From BMS3BBIN04 sp964552465 (GTDB lineage: Bacteria; Electryoneota; Electryoneia; Electryoneales; Electryoneaceae), in assembly GCA_964552465.1 (NCBI GenBank), contig CAZKGR010000017.1, positions 9,189 through 73,188 on the forward strand: DNA of 64,000 bases, in the 5' to 3' direction. Shown here one piece after another: positions 17,530-25,791 of this stretch; the stretch's first letter is position 1; each line of letters starts with the position of its first letter. The notes beneath the pieces were generated by a model. It ran no database searches. It was not told the DNA's origin and saw nothing but the letters and a program-made list of their open reading frames with translations. The translations under genes and the position numbers were made by a program.

Positions 17530-17783
17530 TTAATGATCCCTGCTTCGGTCTTGGCTATTCGGTGAAGATAGCATGATTTGATTGGGGTGTACAGCCGAGA
17601 TTCCGGTCAAATTAACGGGTTGCAGTAGGTTTCTTCAGAAGTTGGTAAAGCCTCACGGGCTGTGGCTCAGAATACTGTTCGGCATGGACACTTTTCGCCA
17701 TTCTTCGAACAGCTTTCCCCTGTTTGCTGGCGAAATCGACCATTATACGAGAGGAATAGATGGGATGACTTCCGACCTTACCA

Positions 17784-19262
17784 TTAGTCAACTTCTGGTG
17801 GCAGGGCTGTTCCTTCCGCACGCGCTATTGACATATCACGCAGCCGTTTTAACACATCCTTGTGTTCCATCGCGAGCACACGTTTTACGATCTCGTCAAA
17901 CACAGTCTCCGCGCCGTCATGCGTGTTCGGAATACGTCCTTCAAGGATTTCTTCTTCGATCAGGGTTTTGATCAGGCCGATTTGCGGGCTTTCAGGCAAA
18001 CCGGTGCGTTCCATGATTTCTTCTCCGCGAATCGGTGACTGGAACGCTTTCAGCGCGTCTTTGGCCTCGATTTCGCCCATGCGCTCGACCATCGAATCAA
18101 ACGCGTGCAGGTAACGTTTGACCTTCTGTTCGTTGCCGGAAGTGATGTCGGCGCGGCACAGGGTAAGCAGGTCGTCTATCTGTTCGCCAGCTTGCACGAC
18201 CAGTCGTCGGATCGCGCTGTCGGAGACGCCCTCGTCCTGCAGGTTCATCGGACGCATGTGCAACTTGACCAGCTTGGACGATGTTTGGGTCAAATCCTCG
18301 GGCCACTTGTAACTGCGGCCCATCTTGCGAACCATGCGTTCGCCGACATGTTCGTGCCCGTGAAAGGTCCAGCCCTGTCCCTGTTCAAAACGTTTGGTGC
18401 GAGGCTTGCCGATGTCGTGCATCAGTGCGGCGAAACGCAGGCTGACATCGGGTGTCTTCTCCGCGACCTTGTCAACGACGAGGAAGGTGTGGTACAGGTT
18501 GTCTTTGTGCGCATGACGACCGACCCGATCCACGCCATACAGCTCGGCAATTTCCGGAAAGATGGTTTCCAGCGCGCCGGATTCGTGCAGCATCAGCAGT
18601 CCGCGTGACGGCGGATCTTCACCCAGAATCTTGAAGAACTCGTCGTTGATCCGTTCACGGGCGACTATGGTCAGGCGCTTGACTTCGGAACGCATTCCGG
18701 CCCATGTGTCTGATTCGATGGAAAAGTCAAGCCGGGCTGCGAAACGAATTGCGCGCAGTATGCGCAACGGATCGTCGCTGAACGTCTGAAGCGGGTCGAG
18801 CGGGGTTCGGAGAACCCGTTTTTTAAGATCATTCTGCCCGCTAAACGGGTCGATAACCGTATCTGGCTTACGGCAATCAACCGCCATCGCGTTGATGGTG
18901 AAGTCGCGTCGGGCGAGGTCTTCGCCGAACGGCGCCGGTTGGACGTCCGGATTACGGCTGTCTTCGCTGTAGGATTCACGTCGCGAGGTCGCGAATTCGA
19001 GTCGGATACCTTTGCGCACGAACGACGCGGTGCCGAAACGTTTGTAGACTGTGACCTTGCCGGAACTACCCAGATACTTCGCGAGGTCGCGGGCGAATTT
19101 CGGCCCATCTCCGACGACGGAGAAGTCGATCTCATCTCTGAACGCCAAGCCGAGCAGCTTGTCACGGACATACCCGCCGACGGCGTAGACTTCGACGCCG
19201 CGTTCATGCGCCAGCTCGCCCGCTTTCGCGATCAACTCTTGTGCGATTGTCTCAGTCTTCAT
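17784..19262 (-). CDS. cca: CCA tRNA nucleotidyltransferase / poly(A) polymerase family with HD domain
   Basis: A 492-residue class II nucleotidyltransferase that adds or repairs the tRNA 3' CCA end. The catalytic head has VYAVGGYVRDKLLGL near residue 26 and DEIDFSVVGDG; motif RRDFTINAMAV, the NTP-templating region DDPLRILRAIRFAARL and the neck helices follow. A C-terminal HD phosphohydrolase domain carries HTFLVVD, ALMHDIGKP and HGHEHVGERM. The usual DxD catalytic pair reads EID here. The chosen ATG overlaps the end of the upstream gene by 11 bp (translational coupling); a longer frame extends upstream inside that gene. Full CCA-adding versus A-adding specificity cannot be told. Confidence 0.92.
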   Translation of the reverse strand: MKTETIAQELIAKAGELAHERGVEVYAVGGYVRDKLLGLAFRDEIDFSVVGDGPKFARDLAKYLGSSGKVTVYKRFGTASFVRKGIRLEFATSRRESYSEDSRNPDVQPAPFGEDLARRDFTINAMAVDCRKPDTVIDPFSGQNDLKKRVLRTPLDPLQTFSDDPLRILRAIRFAARLDFSIESDTWAGMRSEVKRLTIVARERINDEFFKILGEDPPSRGLLMLHESGALETIFPEIAELYGVDRVGRHAHKDNLYHTFLVVDKVAEKTPDVSLRFAALMHDIGKPRTKRFEQGQGWTFHGHEHVGERMVRKMGRSYKWPEDLTQTSSKLVKLHMRPMNLQDEGVSDSAIRRLVVQAGEQIDDLLTLCRADITSGNEQKVKRYLHAFDSMVERMGEIEAKDALKAFQSPIRGEEIMERTGLPESPQIGLIKTLIEEEILEGRIPNTHDGAETVFDEIVKRVLAMEHKDVLKRLRDMSIARAEGTALPPEVD

Positions 19263-20382
19263 GATACGTCGCGAGCTTTTCGTCAGCCTGTTCTTGGTAT
19301 CGTTCAAATCCGTCATGGAAGTCACGGTACTGCGCCCACTCGTCCTCGGTCAACGGTTGGCTCAGCGCTTCCTCGCAATACTGCACAACAGCGGACCAAT
19401 CCTGTTGCTGGCGGGCGGTCTGCACCGCACGACTCAGTGCGCCGAGCAGACGGTTCATGTTCAGCCGAGGTGCAGCACGTATCTCAGCGAGATATAGATC
19501 GTAAGCCGCGCGTGCCTGATCCCAATCTTCTACAACGAAATATGCTTTCGCGTACGGTTCGAGCAGATAGCGTGAGTTATCCAGCTCCTGCAGCCACGGC
19601 AGGCATATTTCCGCTACCTCATCGGCACGATCCATCTCGATCAACGACCACGCCAGAGTCGTCGCAGCACTGGGTTGGGATAGTCCAGGAGTGTTCATGA
19701 CCAGCCGCATGTTGATTAGCGACTCATCGCGCTCGTCCTTCATGAACGGCATCCATGTCAGGAACTTGAGTGTATTGCTCTTATAGAAACGGTAGGCTGC
19801 GATACCGAGTAGCGCATCCATGCGGGTTGAGTCGAGCGAATATGCGAGTTCCATTTCGTCATAGCCGCGTCCGGCAGGTCCTATGGCCTTGAGCACGTCG
19901 CCGTCGATCTCGTTCTCCCATTGGGCATCGAGCAGATTGATCGTTCCGAGAGCTGCGTGCAGGGATGCCTTGCGCAGGTTTGGTGATTCGTCACCTTCCT
20001 GTGTCAGCGTCCATTCGATGGCACGTGTGGCCGCCTTCAAATCACTGTGGAACAGGTTCTCTTTTTCTTCAACTCCGAAATCGACCGCAACAGCAATGGT
20101 CAAAGTTGCTCGCATGATACGCATCCACGGCTTGATCCGTGTGTCGCGCATTGATTTGAGCGAATCGACGACCGCTCGCGCGGCGGCATAATTTTCACAT
20201 GCCAGCGCATGGTGAAAGACCGACATCGCTTCCACCGGTTCCGGGGCGACTACGACAATGGAGTCGTCCGCATCATCCTGTGCGGCAAAAGCCTGCATCG
20301 GCACGTTCGCTGCCGTCCACCCGATGGTAGACAGCACGAGGAACGGCATGATGGATAACAGGTGTCGAAGCATGGATCTCAT
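19252..20382 (-). CDS. Secreted helical-repeat (TPR-like) protein, unknown function
   Basis: About 376 residues, exported: after the start comes the signal peptide LRHLLSIMPFLVLSTIGWTAA...AFAAQ. The body is alpha-helical with paired helices spaced like TPRs (EAMSVFHHALACENYAAARAVV, GLSQPSAATTLAWSLIEMDRADEVAEICLPWL, YAKAYFVVEDWDQARAAYDLYL). No catalytic motif is seen. The start is uncertain: ATGs at 20382 and 20373 are both plausible, without a strong ribosome site. Its stop overlaps the cca start, so the two are coexpressed, but a functional link is unproven. Confidence 0.65.
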   Translation of the reverse strand: MRSMLRHLLSIMPFLVLSTIGWTAANVPMQAFAAQDDADDSIVVVAPEPVEAMSVFHHALACENYAAARAVVDSLKSMRDTRIKPWMRIMRATLTIAVAVDFGVEEKENLFHSDLKAATRAIEWTLTQEGDESPNLRKASLHAALGTINLLDAQWENEIDGDVLKAIGPAGRGYDEMELAYSLDSTRMDALLGIAAYRFYKSNTLKFLTWMPFMKDERDESLINMRLVMNTPGLSQPSAATTLAWSLIEMDRADEVAEICLPWLQELDNSRYLLEPYAKAYFVVEDWDQARAAYDLYLAEIRAAPRLNMNRLLGALSRAVQTARQQQDWSAVVQYCEEALSQPLTEDEWAQYRDFHDGFERYQEQADEKLATYHED

Positions 20383-20484
20383 GGCGGTGAAGATAGGGAT
20401 TCTAGTTGTCGAATCTGTTATTGGTTTCATGCGGGAAATGGAGAGAAGTGCCATCAGTGTGGATACGGCTACATTCTGATAAAT

Positions 20485-21450
20485 CTAGTCATTAGGCAAT
20501 TTGGCTAGCCAATGTTGAATCTCATCCGCGAGCGCTCTGGCGTTTTGGCCGGTGGCCGGTATCCACTCGATACGTTCGTTGGGGCGGAACCATGTCAATT
20601 GCCGTTTCGCATAGTGACGAGTATTCAACTGGATGCGTTCAATCATCTCATCGATTGACGTTATCTCGCCATTCAAGTAGGCGAGTGCTTCTTCGTAGCC
20701 GACACTCTTCATTGAATAGGCATCTGCATAACCGCGGTCGATCAGGTCACGCACTTCCGCGAGCAGTCCCATATCGAGCATTCGTTGAGCGCGGAGGTTG
20801 ATCCGGTCGTAGAGCTTGTCACGGTCATGTTCGATGCCGAACCAACGCACAGGCCACGGCGCTTCCGTTCGCTCACGCTGATGCAGCTCACTGAAGCGAA
20901 CGCCGCTCGCGTGATAGACTTCCAGCGCCCGGAGGATACGTTGACGGTCGGTTGGTAGGATAGTCGCCGTGTAGGTGGGATCGAGGCTCTGCAATTCCTC
21001 GTACAACGCATCGAGACCGAACTGGTTAGCTCGTTTTTCGAGTTCGCGTTTCACATCCTCATCTTTGATATCGTCGCCCGAGAACAAACCGTCCACCAAC
21101 GCTTTCAGATACAGCCCGCTTCCGCCTGCTACGATGGCGGTTTTTCCTCGCGAACGGATGTCATCGATTCTCTCGCGGGCGAACGTTGCGAACTTGCCGG
21201 CGCTGAATCGTACGTCCGGGTCGATGATGTCGAAGCCGTAGTGGGGGACGTCACGTCGTTCGGACATTGACGGCGTGGCGGTGGCGATATCCATGTAGCG
21301 GTATATCTGACGGCTGTCGGCAGAAACGATCTCGCCGTCCAGACGGACTGCCAACTCGACCGCGACATCGGTTTTGCCCGACGCTGTCGGCCCGACTATG
21401 ATGATGACGGGAAAATTGGTTGCGGATGCTGTTTGGTTCGTAGCGGTCAT
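20485..21450 (-). CDS. miaA: tRNA dimethylallyltransferase
   Basis: MiaA prenylates A37 of tRNAs reading codons that begin with U. The 321-residue protein has the P-loop VGPTASGKTDVAVELA, the substrate motif SADSRQIYRYMDIATATPS, YGFDIIDPDVRFSAGKF and GGSGLYLKALVDGLFSGD, and the late Arg-rich segment LNTRHYAKRQLTWFRPNERIEW. The order and length are typical. It lies upstream of the 19252 gene on the same strand. A 25-bp inverted repeat (21498-21576) lies just upstream of its start. Confidence 0.97.
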   Translation of the reverse strand: MTATNQTASATNFPVIIIVGPTASGKTDVAVELAVRLDGEIVSADSRQIYRYMDIATATPSMSERRDVPHYGFDIIDPDVRFSAGKFATFARERIDDIRSRGKTAIVAGGSGLYLKALVDGLFSGDDIKDEDVKRELEKRANQFGLDALYEELQSLDPTYTATILPTDRQRILRALEVYHASGVRFSELHQRERTEAPWPVRWFGIEHDRDKLYDRINLRAQRMLDMGLLAEVRDLIDRGYADAYSMKSVGYEEALAYLNGEITSIDEMIERIQLNTRHYAKRQLTWFRPNERIEWIPATGQNARALADEIQHWLAKLPND

Positions 21451-21497
21451 GCTGGAACTTACGAAAAGGTGAGTGTTGTCGGTGAAACTGTAGAGAT

Positions 21498-21576
21498 CGT
21501 GCCCCAGACATTTATGTCTGGGATAAACTAAGGTCGCCAGGATTGGATAAGCCCAGACATAAATGTCTGGGGCACG
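21498..21576. repeat. Perfect 25-bp inverted repeat made of two small palindromes
   Basis: The arms 21498-21522 and 21552-21576 are exact reverse complements, separated by 29 bp. Each arm itself holds a hairpin: cccagacat-TT-atgtctggg and cccagacat-AA-atgtctggg. This is the geometry of paired REP/BIME-type elements, lying between miaA and the SDR gene. Confidence 0.85.
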
Positions 21577-21620
21577 TTGGAAATAACACGGACCTGAAGA
21601 ATACTATCCCACTCACCGAG

Positions 21621-22223
21621 CTACTCGTACACCCGGATCAGCTCGCCGGTCATTTCCCCCTCGACAGCTTCCAGATACGCAGCGCCCACCCTGTCCATGG
21701 GGACGGGAATAACACCGGGGAAGAGGTCTTTCAACCGTTCATAAGAATCTTCAACCAGTCCGGGCGCGACAACATTTACGCGAAGATTGCGACGCAATTC
21801 CAATGCGGCGGCTTTGACGAAACTGTGAATGGCGCCATTAACCATAGCCGCGCCAGTCGTCATCGGCACGGGATGTTCGCCGAGGATGCCGGTGGTTAGT
21901 GTGAACGATCCACCTTCGTTGATAACGTCCATTCCGAGGCGTACGAGATTGACCTGCCCCATCAGCTTGCTGCGGATGCCGATGTAGAAGTCGTCCTCGG
22001 TGAGTTTGTCGAAATCATCCCACTTGGACAGACCGCCTGCGCAGACTATAGCGTCGAGGTCGGGGATTGCCTGGTACATCGAGCGGATTGAGTCGATGTT
22101 GGCAATGTCAACGCATACATCCCCATCATTCCGACCGGCGACGATTACTTCGTGGTTGTCAGCAAGTGCTTTGGCGGCGGCACTGCCGACTGTGCCATAT
22201 CCGCCGATGATCAGAATTTTCAT
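21621..22223 (-). CDS. Atypical short-chain dehydrogenase/reductase
   Basis: A 200-residue Rossmann protein. The N-terminus has the dinucleotide motif IIGGYGTVGSAAAKAL and AGRNDGDVCVDIAN; the DAIVCAGG motif corresponds to the SDR NNAG. At the place of the catalytic YxxxK the sequence reads TGILGEHPVPMTTGAAMVNGAIHSFVKAAALELRRNLRVNVVAPG, with no Tyr and no YxxxK spacing. That matches a small subfamily of about 200-residue SDR-like proteins whose enzymatic role is unclear. The ATG at 22223 with an upstream GGAGA is preferred over an open frame running into the repeat upstream. Confidence 0.85.
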   Translation of the reverse strand: MKILIIGGYGTVGSAAAKALADNHEVIVAGRNDGDVCVDIANIDSIRSMYQAIPDLDAIVCAGGLSKWDDFDKLTEDDFYIGIRSKLMGQVNLVRLGMDVINEGGSFTLTTGILGEHPVPMTTGAAMVNGAIHSFVKAAALELRRNLRVNVVAPGLVEDSYERLKDLFPGVIPVPMDRVGAAYLEAVEGEMTGELIRVYE

Positions 22224-22263
22224 GGGGTGTGTTCTCCACGTTTTCAGAACGTGTACGATTTGT

Positions 22264-22454
22264 ATGCCCCTGTGGCCCTCCGCAGGCGGTTCGCAGGGAT
22301 TCGACCAGTTATCCGACAGGTGATGATCCCTGTTATTCCCTTCGGGGTTAACAGGGGCATATGTTCTACCGCCCAAGAGTGGTGAACCCGCACTTGACAA
22401 GCAAGCACGGGCCTGTACTTTCTCACATCTCACATCTCACATCTCACATCTCAC
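22264..22454. repeat. Composite intergenic element copy A: 97-bp inverted-repeat unit, 60-bp tail, heptad array
   Basis: The first 97 bp (22264-22360) are bounded by a perfect 10-bp inverted repeat (atgcccctgt / acaggggcat). A 60-bp tail follows (22361-22420) that contains CTTGACAAGCAAGCACGGGC, then 4.9 copies of TCTCACA (22421-22454). Read on the pfkA strand the heptad is GATGTGA, and the last unit contains the pfkA TGA stop (22451-22453). A second copy with the same segment lengths is at 25510. Confidence 0.85.
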
Positions 22455-23536
22455 GACAGTGGTCGTCCGCAATAGATGCCGAGTGATTCAGCTGTGCGAA
22501 TCATCTGACCGTCAGGATCGACAAACTTTTGTTTGCCGATAGCGTCCTCGATAGGTACGTCTACTACCTGCGTGCCATGCAGTGCCACCATGCGTCCAAA
22601 CAGTTTCTCCGCAACCATTTCTGAGGCGTGCATGCCGAATCGGGTGCCGAGCATTCTGTCAATACAGGTTGGGCTGCCACCTCTTTGCAGGTGGCCGAGG
22701 ACGGTGTGGCGGACATCCACGTTCAGGTGCTTGCGGACCATTTCTGAGAACCACACACCGGGAGTGTCACTCTTACGCCGACGGTGGATCTTGTCGTCCG
22801 GGTGTTCCTGATTGCGTGCCATTTCGGCGATGACGGCGATGGAGAAGTTGCTCCCGCGTGCGTACCGACGTTTGATGAAGCGTAGCGCTTCGTCCAGGTC
22901 GTAAGGGATTTCCGGAATCAGGATCAGGTCAGCGCCGCCGGCGATCCCGGATTCCATGGCGATCCAGCCGGCATCTCGTCCCATAACTTCAAGCACCATG
23001 GTACGGCGGTGGGATTCAGCGGTCGAATGCAGACGGTCGATTGCTTCAGTCGCAACCGTTGCGGCTGTGTTAAAACCGAACGTAACGTCTGTTGCGAGCA
23101 GATCGTTGTCGATGGTTTTCGGCACGCCAATGATCGGCATTCCCTTTTCGGAGAATCGCTGGGCGATGTGCATGGTCCCATCGCCGCCTATGGCGATCAG
23201 CGCATTCAGCTCGAGGGCTTCAAAGTTTTCCATGCAACGATCTGACAGGTCAGAAATGCGTTTTTCGCCGTCAATCGAAGTAACTTCGTACTCGAATGGG
23301 TTACCACGGTTGGTTGTGCCAAGAATAGTGCCGCCTTTTGGCAGAATGCCGCGCACAGCGTCACGGTTGAGTTTACTTATCCGACGGGTGTTTACAAGGC
23401 CTTCGAATCCGTCTTCGATGCCGACAAATTCCATGTTGAACCGGCTCATTCCGGTTTTTACAATGGCTCTGATGACAGCGTTCAAGCCGGGCGCGTCACC
23501 GCCCCCAGTGGTTATCGCGACGCGAAGCTGAGACAT
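22451..23536 (-). CDS. pfkA: 6-phosphofructokinase, group III type
   Basis: Phosphorylates fructose 6-phosphate in glycolysis. The 361-residue protein has TTGGGDAPGLNAVIRAIV at the N-terminus, the phosphoryl-donor site IGGDGTMHIA, the catalytic PKTIDNDL, the substrate motif MGRDAGWIA and EIPYDLDEA. Gly in GGDGT points to ATP as donor, while Lys in PKTIDND is the residue seen in pyrophosphate enzymes; this G+K pair is the mixed group III pattern known from actinobacterial ATP enzymes. The start at 23536 has CAGGA 7 nt upstream. The stop codon is embedded in a heptad array. Confidence 0.95.
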   Translation of the reverse strand: MSQLRVAITTGGGDAPGLNAVIRAIVKTGMSRFNMEFVGIEDGFEGLVNTRRISKLNRDAVRGILPKGGTILGTTNRGNPFEYEVTSIDGEKRISDLSDRCMENFEALELNALIAIGGDGTMHIAQRFSEKGMPIIGVPKTIDNDLLATDVTFGFNTAATVATEAIDRLHSTAESHRRTMVLEVMGRDAGWIAMESGIAGGADLILIPEIPYDLDEALRFIKRRYARGSNFSIAVIAEMARNQEHPDDKIHRRRKSDTPGVWFSEMVRKHLNVDVRHTVLGHLQRGGSPTCIDRMLGTRFGMHASEMVAEKLFGRMVALHGTQVVDVPIEDAIGKQKFVDPDGQMIRTAESLGIYCGRPLS

Positions 23537-23754
23537 ATCTGAATCCTGCTGTAAGCGTATGAATGTTAGTGGTAACCTGTAATGTAACAGCGCCGCGACA
23601 AGGTATTGAATGTGAAATGCCGACGCGAGCCTGATTTCCGATGGAGACATACTTGGAGATATGCAAACTCCGTGAGAGGAATTGGATCAAACGTTGTTGC
23701 GATGCATGTTACAAGGAACGTCTGTCAAGTGAATATAAATATCAGTTTGGTGAA

Positions 23755-25506
23755 ATGAAGGTCTCCATTGCAGCGGCAACTTTGTTTCTAATGGTTCTGG
23801 CCCTGAGTGGTTTCGCGCAGGACGCGGACGGAGTACGTCTTCGAGTGCTAAGGGTCGACGGTTTTCAGCAACTGAACGCCTCTGAGTTGCATGATCTGAC
23901 GGGTCTCGAAGAAGGGGGACGTTATTCGCTTGAAGATCTACTGGCGGCAGAAGATACACTCCGCGCACGTTTGCCACAGTTGACCGATTATCCCTTTGTC
24001 ACAGTTGATAAGTGGAATCTTGAACTGGTCGGGGGAGGGCGCTCGGCCAACCTGCGTATTACGCTTGATCCCGGACCGGAAGTATGGATTCGTTCGCTGA
24101 AGTTGGACGGTCCTCTCGCAGGTCAGGAAGAACGGTTGCTTGCAGGAATGGTTACGCAGGTAGATGCGCCATTTCTGTCTTCGGTGTGGCAGATGGATCT
24201 TGAAAACTCGGTTGAGCTGTTACGTGAGCAGGGGTATCCGTTCGCGCAGGTCAGCGCCGCTCAGGTTACGCCTGAGTTCACTGGCGACACGGTGTATGTT
24301 GATTTAGTGATGACGGTTCAGCCCGGTGCGCGGGTCGTACTTGAACGCGTGGATTTCGCCGGGTTAGAGCGGACGAAACCGTCTACCGCACGCATGGTCG
24401 CACGTCTCTCGCAACAACTCTACACGCCGGAAGCTGTCGAACGGGCGCGTCGTCGCCTGCTGCAAACGGAGTGGTTTTCTGAAGTCTCGACCGGTGAGGT
24501 TTTCCGTGACCGGGACGGGAATTACGGAGTGTTGTTCGAGGTCCGAGAACAACCGACGAGCAGCGTTGCCGGCGCGTTGGGATATGCCGCGGAAGATGAT
24601 GGGCTGGCTGGATCGTTGGACGCGACAATCGCCAACATGTTTGGCGGCGGACGGGCGTTCGACCTGCACTGGCGGCGTGACAGCCCGGAATCACGGGTGT
24701 TTTCTGTGGCGTATCTCGAACCGTTCCTGTTTGGGCAGCAGCTGGCCATGAACTTGTATCTCGCGCAGGAGGTGCGGGATTCGCAGTATGTGTCGGTTGA
24801 ATTCGGTGGAGGACTGACAGCACGTCTGGCAGATGACTGGCTGGTTGGTGGGTCGTTGCGACACAAAAGTATCACAGCAGACTCGTTGGCGGCGGCGACT
24901 GACACGGTTGACTATTCGCTGATCGGTGTGGGTGTGTCGGTGGAGGTGGATACACGTGACCGTCGCACGAATCCCCAATCCGGGGCGTACGCACGGCTTG
25001 GTAGCGAACGCTTGATCGTATCTGGTCAGCGGACGGTACCGGTCGCTGGTGTATCACCACATACGGAAGACCTGCCAGGAATGTACCGCTCAGCGTTCGA
25101 CGCGGAGGTCGCGTTCCCGGTGCTGCAAAACGGTTGGGTCGGATTCGTCGGGTTGCACGGTGTTGATGTAGCTGCGGACGGCGGGGATCGCCCGCCGGTC
25201 GCTGAATGGGAACAACTGGGCGGTGCGACGACGATCCGTGGTTATGCTGAACGCAGCCTGCTCGCGCCTCGTGCTGGCTGGGGCACGGCTGAGTTACGCT
25301 ATCTGCTCGGCGCGCAGAGTCGTGCGTATGTACTGGCTGATGCGGCAGCGCTAGATGTTAATGGCGACACGCGTTGGGAGTGGGCGTACGGTGTCGGTGT
25401 GCAGGTCGATACCGGGATTGGATTGTTGAATGTCGCGGTTGCTGTGCCGGGCGGCGAAGGCTTCAGTGCGGCGGTCGTTCACGCGCAGGCGGTCGCGAAG
25501 TTCTAG
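23755..25506 (+). CDS. Omp85/BamA-superfamily outer-membrane protein
   Basis: A 583-residue exported protein, signal peptide MKVSIAAATLFLMVLALSGFAQ. Three POTRA-like segments occupy about residues 25-270 (LRVLRVDGFQQLNASEL, VWIRSLKLDGPLAGQEERLLAGM, VVLERVDFAGLERTKPSTARMVAR). The C-terminal barrel has WEQLGGATTIRGYAERSLL, the family's R-G-Y/F loop motif that inserts into the barrel, and ends in Phe (AVAKF). This fits TamA/BamA-like insertases or two-partner transporters; with only one such gene in view the exact role is open. It is divergent from pfkA across 218 bp. Its stop is followed within 4 bp by the second composite repeat. Confidence 0.85.
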   Translation: MKVSIAAATLFLMVLALSGFAQDADGVRLRVLRVDGFQQLNASELHDLTGLEEGGRYSLEDLLAAEDTLRARLPQLTDYPFVTVDKWNLELVGGGRSANLRITLDPGPEVWIRSLKLDGPLAGQEERLLAGMVTQVDAPFLSSVWQMDLENSVELLREQGYPFAQVSAAQVTPEFTGDTVYVDLVMTVQPGARVVLERVDFAGLERTKPSTARMVARLSQQLYTPEAVERARRRLLQTEWFSEVSTGEVFRDRDGNYGVLFEVREQPTSSVAGALGYAAEDDGLAGSLDATIANMFGGGRAFDLHWRRDSPESRVFSVAYLEPFLFGQQLAMNLYLAQEVRDSQYVSVEFGGGLTARLADDWLVGGSLRHKSITADSLAAATDTVDYSLIGVGVSVEVDTRDRRTNPQSGAYARLGSERLIVSGQRTVPVAGVSPHTEDLPGMYRSAFDAEVAFPVLQNGWVGFVGLHGVDVAADGGDRPPVAEWEQLGGATTIRGYAERSLLAPRAGWGTAELRYLLGAQSRAYVLADAAALDVNGDTRWEWAYGVGVQVDTGIGLLNVAVAVPGGEGFSAAVVHAQAVAKF

Positions 25507-25509
25507 TTC

Positions 25510-25683
25510 ATGCCCCTGTGACCCGGCGAAGCCGGTTCGCAGGGATTCACTCAAGTCCACGGCTTTGGATAATCCCTGTTATTCCCTTCGGGAGTAAAAG
25601 GGGCATATTAATCAGTCGCCGGGAGCAGCAAACCCGCGCTTGACAAGCAAGCACGGGCCTATATTTTCTCACACCTCACACCT
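25510..25683. repeat. Composite intergenic element copy B, running into the assembly gap
   Basis: Same architecture as 22264-22454 and the same orientation: 97 bp (25510-25606) with inverted ends atgcccct / aggggcat, a 60-bp tail (25607-25666) with CTTGACAAGCAAGCACGGGC, then TCTCACACCTCACACCT entering the N-gap. Heptads CTCACAC resume after the gap at 25784. Confidence 0.85.
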
Positions 25684-25783
25684 NNNNNNNNNNNNNNNNN
25701 NNNNNNNNNNNNNNNNNNNNNNNNNNNNNNNNNNNNNNNNNNNNNNNNNNNNNNNNNNNNNNNNNNNNNNNNNNNNNNNNNNN
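25684..25783. other. 100-N scaffold gap inside a heptad repeat
   Basis: Exactly 100 N, a conventional placeholder of unknown true size. Both flanks are the same CTCACAC heptad repeat, so the assembler most likely broke at a tandem array. Confidence 0.95.
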
Positions 25784-25791
25784 CTCACACC

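Noticed and set aside
17582..17971. 129-codon plus-strand open frame between the channel and cca
   Set aside because: Overlaps the cca 3' end antisense, no ribosome site and no domain.
19462..19700. Possible mobile-element protein on the plus strand near the cca gene
   Set aside because: Part of a 253-codon shadow of cca and its neighbour; Arg/Ser/Pro-rich with no motif.
22421..22454. Short tandem array as a possible CRISPR
   Set aside because: Seven-bp units without spacers and no cas genes nearby.
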